Shown here piece after piece: positions 1 through 9,837 of a DNA stretch of 64,000 nt. The stretch spans positions 2,153,501-2,217,500 of the forward strand of contig NZ_CP047023.1 in NCBI RefSeq assembly GCF_009796765.1, in the 5' to 3' direction. Within the stretch, counting starts at the first letter, position 1; every line of letters begins with the position of its first letter. Both the position numbers and the translations under genes were made by a program. The notes below the pieces were generated by a model, which saw only the letters and a list, made by a program, of their open reading frames with translations, made no database searches and was not told the origin of the DNA. Origin of the DNA: Paraglaciecola sp. L3A3 (GTDB taxonomy: Bacteria; Pseudomonadota; Gammaproteobacteria; Enterobacterales; Alteromonadaceae).

Positions 1-199
1 CCGGTGCCGTGTTTAACATGGAAATATCGCCCATATGGGCTGATATACATGCGAATAAAATCACCCTTGATACAAGATCCGCTATTCCTTGATTTTAAAG
101 TAAACAGCACATGTTTTGCCTTTAGGGGGAGCTCTTGTCTAAAGTACAATTTCCCCTAAAAGCATTTAAAACGTCTTTACCGATAATTATCTAAGGGCT
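1..199. other. intergenic edge, no gene seen
   Basis: No supported reading frame starts or ends here. A short inverted repeat (TTTAGGGG near 121-128 and CCCCTAAA near 152-159) lies beyond the stop of the minus-strand TonB receptor and could act as a weak transcript-end hairpin, but no T tract follows it. Confidence 0.4.
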
Positions 200-2236
200 T
201 CAATCGCCAAACTGAAAACGTAACCCTGCGTTAACTGTAAAGCCATCATTGCGTGACCAAATATCTGTGGTCCAGCGGCCACTGGGGGCTTGTTGTGGCA
301 GCAGCAGTGACTCGTGTTCCGTTTGGCGCACATTTAACAAATTTTCGGCGTTCACAAAATAGCTGATTTTTCCTATGGTAATTTGACCTAGTAACCCTAA
401 GTGCCAATAGGCCTCGCTGCGATTTCTGTAGGGATTATTTTCTAGCTCTTGGGTACCGGTATAATAAGCTTCAAAACCAAGCAAATGACTGCCATGTTCT
501 TCCCACATAATCACTAGACCGGCTGAGTGTTCTGGGGTTAGAGCTAATGGCTGGCGGCCAATGCCAGACTCTGCTTCTTTAGTGGCGTCTGTGTATAAGT
601 AACTACCGGTAAATTTAATATCTTGCCACTTATAACGTAATAATAATTCCGCGCCGCGAATTTCACTTTCGCCCATGGCATTAACGATACGCACTTGTTT
701 TTCGGAAAACTCATTGGCGCCATCTATTAGGTCTAACTCCGTGACGTTATCAATATTTGAGGCAAACAATGTCACGCTACTTTCTAGGCTACCCATTGCA
801 TAACTCACATCTATGGATGCGGTAGAAGCGCGCTCTTCTTGTAGATTTTCTAGTGGCGCAAGGCGTGACAAACCCACTTCGTCTATGTCTTCAATAAAAG
901 GGCTAGGGGCAAAATAGCCTTGTCCGTATGCGCCTCTTATGGTCCAGTTGTCTGGACTATATAACAAAGAAATACGCGGACTGACTTGAGTGCCGTACTC
1001 ACTATGCCAATCGGTACGAGCACTAAACGACATAGAAACATCATCACTTGCATCATAATCTAACTGTGAAAATATCCCAGGCACCTTGTACGAGTAATTG
1101 AATTCTGAAAAAGTCTCTGAGTCAAAACGCTCAGTTTGTAACGCTGCTCCCACTAACCATGCGGTTTTATCAGAATAGCCAGATAGACTCGATTCGATTA
1201 GATAACTTTGGTGGTTATCATCTTCAAGTAGGCTAGCAAATTGATGTTGGTGCTGTTGACCCATTGCCGAGCCACGCACATTGACGTTCATGTCTGCACC
1301 CAATGCTTGATCGTAAATAAAACCAATATCAGTTCTTTTAGTGTCTTGAGCTAAGGTAAATCCATTGCCGTCAGGTAGTGTAGCTGTAGCTAGGGTGCCG
1401 CCATTTCTTTGTTCAGACATAACACCTAGAGTGACGTATAAATTGGCTCCGTCATTGTCGCTCCAATATAAACGTGGGCGTACACTGCCTCTTTGATAAC
1501 CCGCTATATCGAGCCAACCATCGTTATCCAAATCTTGTTTTGCTTGGTGATGAACGCCGGCTGTAACGGATGCACTTAAACCCTTGATTAACGGTGCTGC
1601 AAAATAAGAGGTAATATCTTGACCGTCTTTAGAGGTAAGATTCACTAACACCTCACCTTCGTATTCATCTCTAGGTGTGCGAGAAATAAGGTTAATCACT
1701 CCACCAAGCGCAGAGCCACCATATAAAGAAGACGCCGATCCTTTAATTATTTCTACATTTGCCAAATCGGTAGGGGGAATTTGTAACAGGCCAATGGATG
1801 CCGTTTGGCCACCATATAAAGGTAAGCCATCACTCAACAACTGTGTATATCGACCATAAAGCCCTTGCAATCTGATGTTAGCACTACCTAATGCAGGTGA
1901 CGTGGTTTGCACTCTGACACCTCCGGTTTCAGCCACTAACATAGAAATATTACCCGGGCGCATTAGGGCTTTTTCTTGGATTTCTTCGCCATTGATTATT
2001 TCGGTTCGGGTGGCAGATTTAGTGACGATACGCCCTAAACGTGAAGCTCGAACTTGAATGGTTTCCATTTTTGTTTCGTCATGATCATGGTGATGCTCAT
2101 GTTCATCATGGTGTTTTTGGTCTTCTTGGTGTAGCGGTTTAGCATACTTTTCTGATTGATGATGCTCCTCATTTGCAATACTAAATGTGGGAATTAACAG
2201 TATGACAACTGCTGTTATTAACGACGTTTTATACAT
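200..2236 (-). CDS. TonB-dependent receptor with His-rich N terminus, probable metal uptake
   Basis: Outer-membrane TonB-dependent receptor of about 678 residues. A signal peptide (about residues 1-21) is followed by a strongly His/Asp/Glu-rich stretch (about 25-52), then a TonB-box/plug region ending with a motif like KGSASSLYGGSALGGVINLI, and a C-terminal beta-barrel ending in FQFGD with an aromatic residue two from the end as usual for barrel assembly. Histidine-rich segments are known in zinc and copper receptors such as ZnuD, so metal import is the inference. I choose the ATG at 2236 because AGAGGT lies just upstream; a start at 2266 adds ten residues without a convincing ribosome site. 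It follows the Cys-rich gene at 2322-2693 by about 85 bases and is probably co-transcribed. The specific metal is not shown by the sequence. Confidence 0.85.
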   Translation of the reverse strand: MYKTSLITAVVILLIPTFSIANEEHHQSEKYAKPLHQEDQKHHDEHEHHHDHDETKMETIQVRASRLGRIVTKSATRTEIINGEEIQEKALMRPGNISMLVAETGGVRVQTTSPALGSANIRLQGLYGRYTQLLSDGLPLYGGQTASIGLLQIPPTDLANVEIIKGSASSLYGGSALGGVINLISRTPRDEYEGEVLVNLTSKDGQDITSYFAAPLIKGLSASVTAGVHHQAKQDLDNDGWLDIAGYQRGSVRPRLYWSDNDGANLYVTLGVMSEQRNGGTLATATLPDGNGFTLAQDTKRTDIGFIYDQALGADMNVNVRGSAMGQQHQHQFASLLEDDNHQSYLIESSLSGYSDKTAWLVGAALQTERFDSETFSEFNYSYKVPGIFSQLDYDASDDVSMSFSARTDWHSEYGTQVSPRISLLYSPDNWTIRGAYGQGYFAPSPFIEDIDEVGLSRLAPLENLQEERASTASIDVSYAMGSLESSVTLFASNIDNVTELDLIDGANEFSEKQVRIVNAMGESEIRGAELLLRYKWQDIKFTGSYLYTDATKEAESGIGRQPLALTPEHSAGLVIMWEEHGSHLLGFEAYYTGTQELENNPYRNRSEAYWHLGLLGQITIGKISYFVNAENLLNVRQTEHESLLLPQQAPSGRWTTDIWSRNDGFTVNAGLRFQFGD

Positions 2237-2321
2237 GGTTACCTCTGGGTGATCTTTGCTAATCATTCAGTACAGACAATAGTCCTACTGAATATCTAAA
2301 ATATTAATTGTGGGGTGCTTA

Positions 2322-2693
2322 TCAAGCAAAAATAGGGGGGCGGTATAGCAAAGAGGCGAAAGAGATCGTTTGCTCCGTGGTCTGTCTAAAAATTAGCAAG
2401 GTGGCAAAGTCAGCGCTTGTTAAATTGTAAAACGTTGGTAGATAAATAATTGATGAACAGGCATTGGCAATACAAATACAATCGAGGTCACAACATTCTA
2501 CATCACAGCATGGGGTTACTAGTTCAGTATCAATTGAAGTGAGATCTGTAGGTGCTATTCGTTCAGTCACAGCAGAGTGGTGCGCGTCTAATGAATTGTC
2601 ACAAGGCGTCGTCATAATCAGGGCCATTGTTTGCCCAATAAAAGCAATAAAGACTAGTGCGACTATTGTCCCTTTTGAAACTGCCTTAAACAT
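2322..2693 (-). CDS. small secreted Cys-rich protein, possible metal-binding partner
   Basis: Protein of 123 residues with an N-terminal hydrophobic segment (about residues 8-25) that looks like a signal peptide or anchor. The middle carries a dense cysteine cluster (CC, CC, C, C, C within about residues 62-80), and the C terminus ends in YRPPIFA. Small Cys/His-rich proteins with a C-terminal RPP motif are known beside copper-resistance and metal receptor genes (CopL/DUF2946-like), but I cannot confirm membership by eye. Its position directly upstream of a His-rich TonB receptor supports a metal-related role. A long antisense frame overlaps it and is rejected as a shadow. Confidence 0.6.
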   Translation of the reverse strand: MFKAVSKGTIVALVFIAFIGQTMALIMTTPCDNSLDAHHSAVTERIAPTDLTSIDTELVTPCCDVECCDLDCICIANACSSIIYLPTFYNLTSADFATLLIFRQTTEQTISFASLLYRPPIFA

Positions 2694-2892
2694 TTACACC
2701 TCTGCATTCATTAAGGGGCGTAGTTTAGGGGGTTATGTTTCAGATGTGAATATCCACAAGTGTATTTTTTATAATTGGAGACCATCACATCAGGATAAGT
2801 AACCTGAGTCCTGGATAACAAGTGTCGTTTCAACTTGATTTATTTATGAAATTCAAATGGTTACTAATTTAATTTGCTTTATGAGAACCTAA

Positions 2893-3032
2893 AGTTTACT
2901 CGGTGACGAAATTTTTCGTGCCTAGCAAGGCGGATTGTCGTACGCAATAGCGTGCTATTGTTAGACAATCCAACGCAGTTAGGCGCAAAAAGAGCGTTAT
3001 CGAGAGGCTCGGCTTATCCAGAATTCAGGTTA
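2893..3032 (+). repeat. dispersed repeat R1, copy A
   Basis: About 140 bp that recur at 56994-57132 in the same orientation and, diverged, at 37682-37760 in the opposite orientation. Shared landmarks are GTGACGAAATTT, TAGCAAGGC, GCTATTGTTAGACAATC, GCGCAAAAAGAGC and CGGCTTATCC, ending in ATTCAGGTT. No coding potential is evident. It looks like a non-autonomous mobile or extragenic repeat. Confidence 0.75.
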
Positions 3033-3100
3033 AGTAGCATTAATCCACTTTATTTTTAAATCAGAGGCGACAACTAGCCTGACACAGGAGGCTTTAATCT

Positions 3101-3211
3101 TTTGCTTTTAAGCTCGTCGCTCGAATCTAGCGACTGACTTCAATGGATTCCTGCTAACTACATGCAGGAATAACGGGCTTTGATGTCTGGCAATAATCTT
3201 CTCTCTAATTA
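3101..3211 (+). repeat. dispersed repeat R2, copy 1
   Basis: Closely matches 8814-8916. The best-conserved core is CCTGCTAACTACATGCAGG (a short hairpin) followed by AATAACGGGCTTTGATGTC and TGG. Both copies sit in intergenic spacers. No reading frame is conserved between them. Confidence 0.75.
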
Positions 3212-3611
3212 CAGATTTTACCTTTTTTTCTACAACTATTTACAGTGATATTTATTGTGAAGAAATAATAAAAACATGTTTAAATCAATGGTTTACTTTT
3301 TATATTTGTTGGTGATTAAAGTAACAGCCATGATTATTTGTTAGAAATAGTTTCAACCCCGTATATACGCAAGATCACGGGTGATGGATGTATTTCCACG
3401 GTGGAGTAAATTTGACTAACGAAAAATGCTATATGTTGTAATAAGCTACAGCCTATGCTCAAAGTGGGGTGGATTTACTAGCCTTCGTCCCCGTTTTTAA
3501 AAAGGGGATAAGCAGGCTGATGAAACCCATTAATGTAATGAGTTGGCGGTTCAAATCAGTGTTGGCACAGCTTCCCCTGTTGATGAAAATGCTATGACCC
3601 CACAGATAAGG

Positions 3612-5528
3612 TTATTTTTGATATTGATTCGTTAACGATTCTAAATCACTTGCTAATTTATCTAGGCTACTAATTTGATTAGTGATCTGGTGCACACTGT
3701 CCACATTACGAGAGGATGTTGCACGTATTTCATCCATGTGACTATTAATTGTCTCGATAGCATTAGATTGTCCTCCAACGGCTTTAGATACATGCCCGCA
3801 GCTGATGCCAATTTGTTCAAATAATTCACGATTTTCTTGAATGATTTTTTGGGCAATCCCAATTGAAGCGGAAGATGATTTGGATTGTTCAACAATTGAA
3901 TTAATCTCTGTTGTGGCATTTTCAGAAGATCGTGTAAGCTCATCCATGATCCCTTGAATCTCATGAGTAGAATTTGCGGTTCTATGAGCTAAGGTACGTA
4001 CTTCATCTGCAACCACTGCAAAACCTCGTCCTTGCTCTCCAGCTCTCGCTGCCTCAATTGCAGCATTTAAGGCCAGTAAATTAGTTTGATCTGATATCCC
4101 TTGAATCGTGGTGAGTGTTCCGGCAATAATTTCTGTATTGGTGGTCAATGATTTGATAACCGCAGATACTTCATTAATATTACTCGCTAATTGAGTAATC
4201 TCTTGTTGTGAATTTGATATCACGTCAGCGATCTTTTTGCCATTATGGGCAATTTTTTGGCTAATCTCATTAGCTGCATCTGCATTGGAAACCACATCTG
4301 TTGCACTGGCGCTGACATTTTCTAGCTCTTGGGCTACTCGAATAGTACTCTGAGTGCCTAGTTCAACATCGTGCATAGTCGATTCAGCATCTAGCTTTAA
4401 TTTTTTCGACACATCTCGTAATGCGATACCGTTTTCTGCTACTTCATTGAATACTTTTTCCAATTTATCCACAAACTTGTTATATCCATCTGCGACCAAC
4501 GCTATCTCCTTCTGCCCTTTGGTTGATAAACGGTAAGATAAGTCTGATTTTCCTTCACCTAATCGTTGAAACAAGCTTGCTAGTTCACTAATAGGCTTAG
4601 CCACAGAAGAAGAAATAATATTTGCCAATACAAAACTAATGATAACTATGATTAAAGACCAAATTATAATTGTAAAAATTGCACTATTTATTGATGCAAA
4701 TAACTCACCTTTAGGGATTTCGGCAACTAAATACCAATCCATACTGGGAATGTAGCCTGTGGCTAATAGTATATTTTCCTTATTGTGTGTTAATTCAACC
4801 AAACTAAAGGCTTTCTTTTGCAGTAAATCTGCACCTAGTTCTTTGCCATAATGCTGGGTGAGCGTGGTTTTTGCTTTTACTTGTGAATTACTATGCAATT
4901 GAATAAAACCATTTGCATCGAGTAAATACACAAACCCCGTTTTTTCTAATTGATAATTCTTTATCATCTCGACCACATCATCAAATGAACGAGCCGCTCC
5001 CGCTAATCCTCGACCATCGATTTGCTGCGAATTAACAAAAAGGTTAGTTTTTCCAGTTCTAGAAGAGGTATGCATACTGACCATATTTTCGGTATTAGTT
5101 TCTTTATATGAAAAATACCAGTCGTCAGCTTTGCCTGAGGTTAAGACTCGCTTAAAGCCCTCATGACTCCAATATTTATTGGTTACCTTGTCAGCAAAAG
5201 ACACTGAAGATAAGCTGTATTCATTTAATAATAGGTTTAACTTTTCAATTAATAACGCTTCGCCTTTAGGGCCTTCACCTTGTTTAATCCAATCATGAAT
5301 ATATGGGTCACTGGCAATCTGCTCTGCAATTAATTGCATTTTATTGATTTGTGAATCGATATCGGAGGCAATTCTGATCACAGTGTTAGGCAACTCAGTA
5401 TTTAATACTCTCTCAGAAATGGTATTCCGTGCTGTAAAAGTACTCAAGGTCCCTATGGACACCGCTGTTATAACCACTAACAGTATTAGTGTAACAACGA
5501 TTTTTTGCTTAATTGTGAGTGCTAGCAT
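3612..5528 (-). CDS. methyl-accepting chemotaxis protein (dCache-HAMP-MCP)
   Basis: Transmembrane chemoreceptor of 638 residues. The first membrane segment is at about 10-30, followed by a periplasmic sensor of about 240 residues with the look of a double Cache domain ([10 protein letters not shown], then [17 protein letters not shown] before the membrane). A second membrane segment lies at about 281-305, then a HAMP linker ([21 protein letters not shown]) and a cytoplasmic signalling domain with the highly conserved hairpin tip ([21 protein letters not shown] and the following DEVRTLA). It should bind CheA/CheW and bias swimming. Cache sensors of this kind usually bind small molecules such as amino or organic acids; the ligand here cannot be told. 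It stands alone in its transcription unit. Confidence 0.93.
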   Translation of the reverse strand: MLALTIKQKIVVTLILLVVITAVSIGTLSTFTARNTISERVLNTELPNTVIRIASDIDSQINKMQLIAEQIASDPYIHDWIKQGEGPKGEALLIEKLNLLLNEYSLSSVSFADKVTNKYWSHEGFKRVLTSGKADDWYFSYKETNTENMVSMHTSSRTGKTNLFVNSQQIDGRGLAGAARSFDDVVEMIKNYQLEKTGFVYLLDANGFIQLHSNSQVKAKTTLTQHYGKELGADLLQKKAFSLVELTHNKENILLATGYIPSMDWYLVAEIPKGELFASINSAIFTIIIWSLIIVIISFVLANIISSSVAKPISELASLFQRLGEGKSDLSYRLSTKGQKEIALVADGYNKFVDKLEKVFNEVAENGIALRDVSKKLKLDAESTMHDVELGTQSTIRVAQELENVSASATDVVSNADAANEISQKIAHNGKKIADVISNSQQEITQLASNINEVSAVIKSLTTNTEIIAGTLTTIQGISDQTNLLALNAAIEAARAGEQGRGFAVVADEVRTLAHRTANSTHEIQGIMDELTRSSENATTEINSIVEQSKSSSASIGIAQKIIQENRELFEQIGISCGHVSKAVGGQSNAIETINSHMDEIRATSSRNVDSVHQITNQISSLDKLASDLESLTNQYQK

Positions 5529-5944
5529 GGTGCTTAAACCTTATAACGTAAATGATTCACGAGATGACTGAAGTTATTGTATCGGTAGCTAAAATATTCA
5601 GAAACAAAAACTTAATACAGCCTAAACGAAAAAGTGAAGAACACAAACTTTAATAAAGTACTTGAGTAACGTGTTTAGCAAATTGTTGTAGAAGGGAATA
5701 AAAGAGGCGTATTGAACCTGACTCAGTAAATCATATAAATAAACGGATATACACACAGCCTTTAATATTTTGTTCGCTGTATGTTCAGACCCAACTTATA
5801 CCAATCCGCTTGAATGAATCTTTTTGTGAAAATAAAGAGCACCACTATTCCTTCATTCAAGCGCCTTAATTAAGCTCATTTAAATTCTCGCTAAGTGCAC
5901 ACTTATCAATACGGATTGGTATAATTATTGAATTCACTAAAACA
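5529..5944. other. intergenic region with inverted-repeat element
   Basis: Spacer of about 416 bp between chemoreceptor and pilin genes. It contains the R3 inverted-repeat element at 5796-5924 and is otherwise AT-rich with no credible gene. Confidence 0.5.
5796..5924. repeat. R3 MITE-like inverted-repeat element
   Basis: A 129-bp element bounded by perfect 13-bp inverted repeats, TTATACCAATCCG (5796-5808) and CGGATTGGTATAA (5912-5924). A second, nested inverted pair, GCTTGAATGAA (5808-5818) and TTCATTCAAGC (5852-5862), makes the left half a hairpin. One end, ACTTATCAATACGGATT, recurs at 38114-38130. Such ATACCAATCCG-ended elements are common between Alteromonadales genes by my recollection. 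Confidence 0.7.
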
Positions 5945-6478
5945 TTACAAATTAATTTTTTGAATTTCGCCAGCACTTCCACCGTAAGTTTGCCCCCCAA
6001 AAGAAAATGAGCCCACATCTCTTATGTAATAAACAAAATGCGGTAAATCCCCACCCGAAAAAGTACGATCACCAAACTGTTTTCCATAGGCACAGAAACT
6101 GGTAGTTCCAAATGCGTTCCAGCCCTCGGATAAAGCTGCGTTTGGATTTGCAACACCGTTGACCGCTTCATCCTGATCAAGCAGACTATTCCATAAATTG
6201 ACGCAGAACTGAGTTCCGCTGCCACTGCCTGTAGGCCATTCAGATACGGAATCTATTGGTACAGACCCACCTTTGACTATGACAGGATTGGTACCCCGAA
6301 CCAAATAAGTTGTTCGCACCAGTGAAACAGAAGATTTAAACGCACCGACAAACGCTTTGGTTGTTGCCAGATTAGCATCATCGGACAAATCAACCATTCT
6401 CGGCAAGGCCGTTACCGCTAATATCCCTAAAATAACAATAACAATTATTAATTCAATTAATGTAAATCCACGTTGCAT
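5945..6478 (-). CDS. type IV pilin-like protein (MshA/PilE type)
   Basis: Protein of 177 residues with a class III prepilin leader: MQRG is followed by mature FTLIELIIVIVILGILAVTA, with the invariant Glu at mature position 5 and a hydrophobic helix that serves first as membrane anchor and then as filament core. The rest is a globular head with two Cys residues that could form the D-loop disulfide. Processing would be by a PilD-type peptidase encoded elsewhere. AAGGAGT upstream of the ATG supports the start. The length and sequence fit MSHA-type major or minor pilins. No assembly ATPase or secretin gene is nearby, so it is an orphan pilin gene, and its exact filament is unknown. Confidence 0.85.
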   Translation of the reverse strand: MQRGFTLIELIIVIVILGILAVTALPRMVDLSDDANLATTKAFVGAFKSSVSLVRTTYLVRGTNPVIVKGGSVPIDSVSEWPTGSGSGTQFCVNLWNSLLDQDEAVNGVANPNAALSEGWNAFGTTSFCAYGKQFGDRTFSGGDLPHFVYYIRDVGSFSFGGQTYGGSAGEIQKINL

Positions 6479-7209
6479 CGATTGACTCCTTCTAGTATCA
6501 ATTTATTTTGCTAATCAGTACCTATGGTGTAAGTCATTAATTTTTTTACCAAGCACTCAAAATAATTTACCCTAAATTAAATATTGAGTGCAACTATTTA
6601 CTCTAGAATTTTAATATTCCGTAACCTAATATATTCAACCAAATTTATCTGAGTTAGCGCTCTACTTTGCAGGTGCAATTGGTGGTCGCTTTGATCATTT
6701 TTGTATTCAGGTGACAGAGTACCTTTTGGATAATCGATAGATCTATGATGCTTGGAAGAACTGAGGCACTTGAATATACGAATATCTAGTGAGAAATAAC
6801 TAAAGTCCTTGTAGGAGGTTGTTTACTTTGCAATTTGCGAGAACGCAGAGCTGAACGCTCTGTAAATATTGGGGGCAGAATGAACGTTAAATCACAGGAA
6901 TATTTACAGAAATACCTATTGTAACGCAATGACATAAAAGCTTTTTAAAGCAACGTTTACGGGGTTTTTATTGGTGTGTTTTTTACTAATATCCCTTTAA
7001 AGTGACACTGACTTATTTAACCTGAATTCTGGATAAGAAGTATCGTTCAAGCTAAATATTAACAACATAATTCAATAGGTTTATCGGTATTCAATTTAAC
7101 TACAAAATAACTAAATACCGATAAACCTATTAGACTAGCAATACAATTTATAACAAATTTTTGCTGATAAAAATTCATTGTGCTTATTAAAACGCAGCCC
7201 TTATGGGAG
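6479..7209. other. intergenic region
   Basis: About 0.73 kb. A 20-base match to the end of repeat R1, in opposite orientation, lies at 7018-7037, and a perfect 18-bp inverted repeat at 7074-7131. A 70-residue frame crossing the inverted repeat (7059-7271) is judged spurious. Nothing else is supported. Confidence 0.45.
7074..7131. repeat. perfect 18-bp inverted repeat
   Basis: AATAGGTTTATCGGTATT at 7074-7091 is the exact reverse complement of 7114-7131, with a 22-base loop. It sits 79 bases beyond the stop of the minus-strand serine hydrolase gene. There is no T tract immediately after it, so it may be a stabilising 3' hairpin or an element end rather than a standard terminator. Confidence 0.7.
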
Positions 7210-8472
7210 CTAGTCAACCAAAGCTTGATAAACAAGATTTCTAAAATCATCGTTATACCGATGAAACCCACCGGGTATAAATTGCGTCATAGTGATCATT
7301 ACAATTTTTTCTACTGGATCAACTCTGAAGTACGTTGATGCCGCGCCAGCCCAACCAAAGTTTCCTTTCGAACTCATAAAACCAGACATCTCAGGGGCAA
7401 CTGTTACCGACATAGCTAGGGCAAATCCTTCACCTGGAGCGTAATGCTCAAAAGGTATCAGTTGTTTGGGCAAGTGATTGGTTGTCATATATTCAACTGT
7501 TTTTCGGCCTAAAATTCTAACCCCATTAATTTCACCACCGTTAAGCATCATTTGGGCGAAGGTAAAGTAGTCTTGAATGGTAGATACTAAACCACCGCCT
7601 CCATTGTGGATTGCGGGATCACTTTTGAAGTCACCTAGAGGTTCATTTTGCATCACTATGGTATGACCTGTTTTTTGATCCGCGGTGTAAATCTGCGTAA
7701 ATCTGTTTACTTTATCTGTAGGCACATAAAAACCTGTATCTAGCATACCCAGTGGTGAAAATATGTTTTCTTGCATATATTCACCCAACTTTTTACCACT
7801 GATTTTTTCCACTAAAAAGCCAATTAGGTCGGTTGACAAACCATAATGCCATGCTGTGCCAGGTTGATGATTAAGGGGTAGGGCCGCAATTTTTCCGGCA
7901 AAATTTTCTGGTGTGAGTTCTTCGGGTTTTGAAAATAACTGTCGATACAACTTGTCCACTTCACTACCGGTAAAACCATAACTTAATCCCGAGGTATGCA
8001 TGAACAAGTCGATGATACGGATAGGGCTTTTAGCATCTTCTAACACCATTTCAGTACCCGACCCACTGACATAGACCTTCATGTCTTTGAATTTAGGTAG
8101 ATATTTAGAGATGGGGTCTAACATGTGAAACTTGCCTTGTTCCCAGAGCGTCATAGCAGCGACTGCAGTGACAGGTTTACTCATTGAATAAATTCTGAAA
8201 ATACTATCTTCACGCATGGAAATGCCTGCTGCTTTATCCTGCATGCCTTGAGCGTTGAGGTAAGCTATTTTCCCATCTTTGGCTACTAAGGTTAAAGTGC
8301 CTGCCAATTTGCCTTGGTCAATATACTCCTGAATCGCAGGGGCAATTCTAGCTAGGCGTTCGGATGAAAACCCTACTGATTCAGCTTCGCTAGCTGTGTT
8401 TTTGGCATCGACTACAGTTGATTGGCAAGCCATTAACGTATAGCAAACCATTAACCCAAAAATAAATCTCAT
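7210..8472 (-). CDS. beta-lactamase-fold serine hydrolase lipoprotein
   Basis: Protein of 420 residues in the beta-lactamase/class C-like family (EstB, penicillin-binding-protein-like esterases). A lipoprotein signal ends in LMAC with the modified Cys at residue 16. The nucleophile motif SMSK is at residues 96-99, and a tyrosine motif (HYGLSTDLIG, Tyr about 210) follows; HNGGGG near residue 295 lies where the third active-site strand is approached. AAGGCG precedes the start. It probably hydrolyses an ester or amide at the cell envelope; substrate is unknown. Many such proteins are esterases rather than true beta-lactamases. It is a lone transcription unit. Confidence 0.85.
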   Translation of the reverse strand: MRFIFGLMVCYTLMACQSTVVDAKNTASEAESVGFSSERLARIAPAIQEYIDQGKLAGTLTLVAKDGKIAYLNAQGMQDKAAGISMREDSIFRIYSMSKPVTAVAAMTLWEQGKFHMLDPISKYLPKFKDMKVYVSGSGTEMVLEDAKSPIRIIDLFMHTSGLSYGFTGSEVDKLYRQLFSKPEELTPENFAGKIAALPLNHQPGTAWHYGLSTDLIGFLVEKISGKKLGEYMQENIFSPLGMLDTGFYVPTDKVNRFTQIYTADQKTGHTIVMQNEPLGDFKSDPAIHNGGGGLVSTIQDYFTFAQMMLNGGEINGVRILGRKTVEYMTTNHLPKQLIPFEHYAPGEGFALAMSVTVAPEMSGFMSSKGNFGWAGAASTYFRVDPVEKIVMITMTQFIPGGFHRYNDDFRNLVYQALVD

Positions 8473-8981
8473 AATAGCGCCTTAACAGTTTTTTAGAATA
8501 ACCAGTTTAAACGGAATTGGGCAAGGGGCAAGTTGATTTGAATGATTGAATTATATATTTGAGCAGGTTATGTTTTGTAGTGGTTGCTCAATTTATTATT
8601 GAAAACATATCGGGGTTAGATCCCTTAAAAACATAGCAAATAAAAAGAGTCTGAGTTCAAATTTAATAATTTTTTGATTTAATCTTCTAACCAGCCTTCT
8701 GTGTCAGGTTCTTTGAACATTATAAGTCGGAACTCATTGTAACGGATCATATAAATAATCCTATTAAGTCAGCTGTTTGCTTCTTTTCCTCTGTGGTGAA
8801 TCGCTTTTAGTTCTTTGCTTTTAAGCTCGAAACTAGCGGCTGCTTGCAATGGATCCCTGCTAACTACATGCAGGAATAACGGGCTTTGATGTCTGGCGAT
8901 AATCCTCTCTCTAATCTCATTTTTTACTGGTTTCTATCTCCTACTTCCTGTTTATTGCTTTTAGTTTGTCTATGCGATTTT
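8473..8981. other. intergenic region carrying repeat R2
   Basis: About 0.5 kb with the second copy of repeat R2 (8814-8916). No gene, RNA or clear terminator is recognised in the rest. Confidence 0.45.
8814..8916 (+). repeat. dispersed repeat R2, copy 2
   Basis: Matches 3101-3211 closely, with the same CCTGCTAACTACATGCAGG hairpin core and the following GGGCTTTGATGTCTGG. It differs by small deletions near its left end (about 8830-8845). Confidence 0.75.
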
Positions 8982-9728
8982 TTACCAATATCGTTCTAAA
9001 GATATTTGCCCGGGTGAACGTCTAAGGTGTTTAGTTAAGTCCATTTCAATTAAGCTTTGTGTGGCGTCTTTGAGCATGTCAGGGTTACCGCACAACATAA
9101 TTTGACTGTTAGCAGGGTGAATATCTAACCCTACTTGTTGTTGAATACGTCTTGATTTTAGTAGGTTTGGGATATGGCCGCGTAATCTACCCTCTTTATT
9201 TTCTCGGCTGACAATTGGCACAAAGTGAAATTTGGCGGCATATTTGGTAGACCAAGAGTCAATCAGTTGGCTGTAGGCTAGATCGTGTTCGTAACGAGCG
9301 GCATAGACCAAGATAATGTTTTCATAATCTTGCCACACTTGTTGAGTGGCTAAAATTGATAAAAAAGGACCCACTCCTGTGCCAGTAGCCATTAACCATA
9401 AGTCTCGGCTTTTAGGTATTTCATCCATCACTAAAAAACCCGTTGCCGGTGCCATCACTTTTAAAGGATCACCAATTTGTAATTGGTGTAACTTGGGGGA
9501 CAATTCACCGTCTGCAACAGGGACGGCGATAATTTCTAACTCATTATCATCAGGGGAGTTGACCAGCGAGTAAGGTCGAGACAAAACTTTGCCATCTTGT
9601 TCAAGACCAAACTTAGTAAATTGTCCGGCTTTGAATCTAGGAAAATCATCACAGGCAACCCGCAAACTAAACAAATGGTCATTCCAATCTGTCCTGCTCA
9701 TTAATGTTGCATTTAGCCACTGGGCCAT
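8982..9728 (-). CDS. fpr: ferredoxin/flavodoxin-NADP+ reductase
   Basis: Flavoprotein of 248 residues that exchanges electrons between NADPH and ferredoxin or flavodoxin in the cytoplasm. The FAD-binding signature RPYSLVNSP is at about residues 51-59, and the NADP-binding glycine motif GTGVGPFLS at about 115-123. The C-terminal CGNPDMLKDA and final ERYW fit the bacterial Fpr subclass, whose length is about 250. GGGAGG is well placed before the start. In other bacteria fpr is tied to oxidative stress and iron-sulfur metabolism. Here it sits near an AraC regulator, but a 109-base gap and no overlap make co-transcription uncertain. Confidence 0.92.
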   Translation of the reverse strand: MAQWLNATLMSRTDWNDHLFSLRVACDDFPRFKAGQFTKFGLEQDGKVLSRPYSLVNSPDDNELEIIAVPVADGELSPKLHQLQIGDPLKVMAPATGFLVMDEIPKSRDLWLMATGTGVGPFLSILATQQVWQDYENIILVYAARYEHDLAYSQLIDSWSTKYAAKFHFVPIVSRENKEGRLRGHIPNLLKSRRIQQQVGLDIHPANSQIMLCGNPDMLKDATQSLIEMDLTKHLRRSPGQISLERYW

Positions 9729-9837
9729 TTGAACCTCCCAATTTTCTAGTTAACTTGAATTCTGGTCTGGTGATGTCAATACGATAGCATAAACCACAGG
9801 AAAACGAGTAGCTGACTCTAGCTAGTTAGGTCAAGTG

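Larger units (their letters stand above)
2694..3611. other. repeat-bearing intergenic region
   Basis: About 0.9 kb without a credible gene. It holds one copy of a roughly 140-bp dispersed repeat (2893-3032), one copy of a roughly 110-bp repeat (3101-3211), and a partial end of the first repeat in the opposite orientation near 2804-2822. The remainder is AT-rich and I see no RNA gene in it. Confidence 0.6.

Noticed and set aside
121..159. Intrinsic terminator after the first receptor gene
   Set aside because: Inverted repeat is present but no T tract follows on the minus strand, so it is only mentioned in the edge region.
2464..2802. 112-residue plus-strand frame opposite the Cys-rich gene
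   Set aside because: It is antisense to a frame with a credible signal peptide and Cys cluster, and has no ribosome site or recognisable domain.
7059..7271. 70-residue minus-strand frame after the serine hydrolase
   Set aside because: It crosses the 18-bp inverted repeat and overlaps the end of the real gene; no domain or ribosome site.
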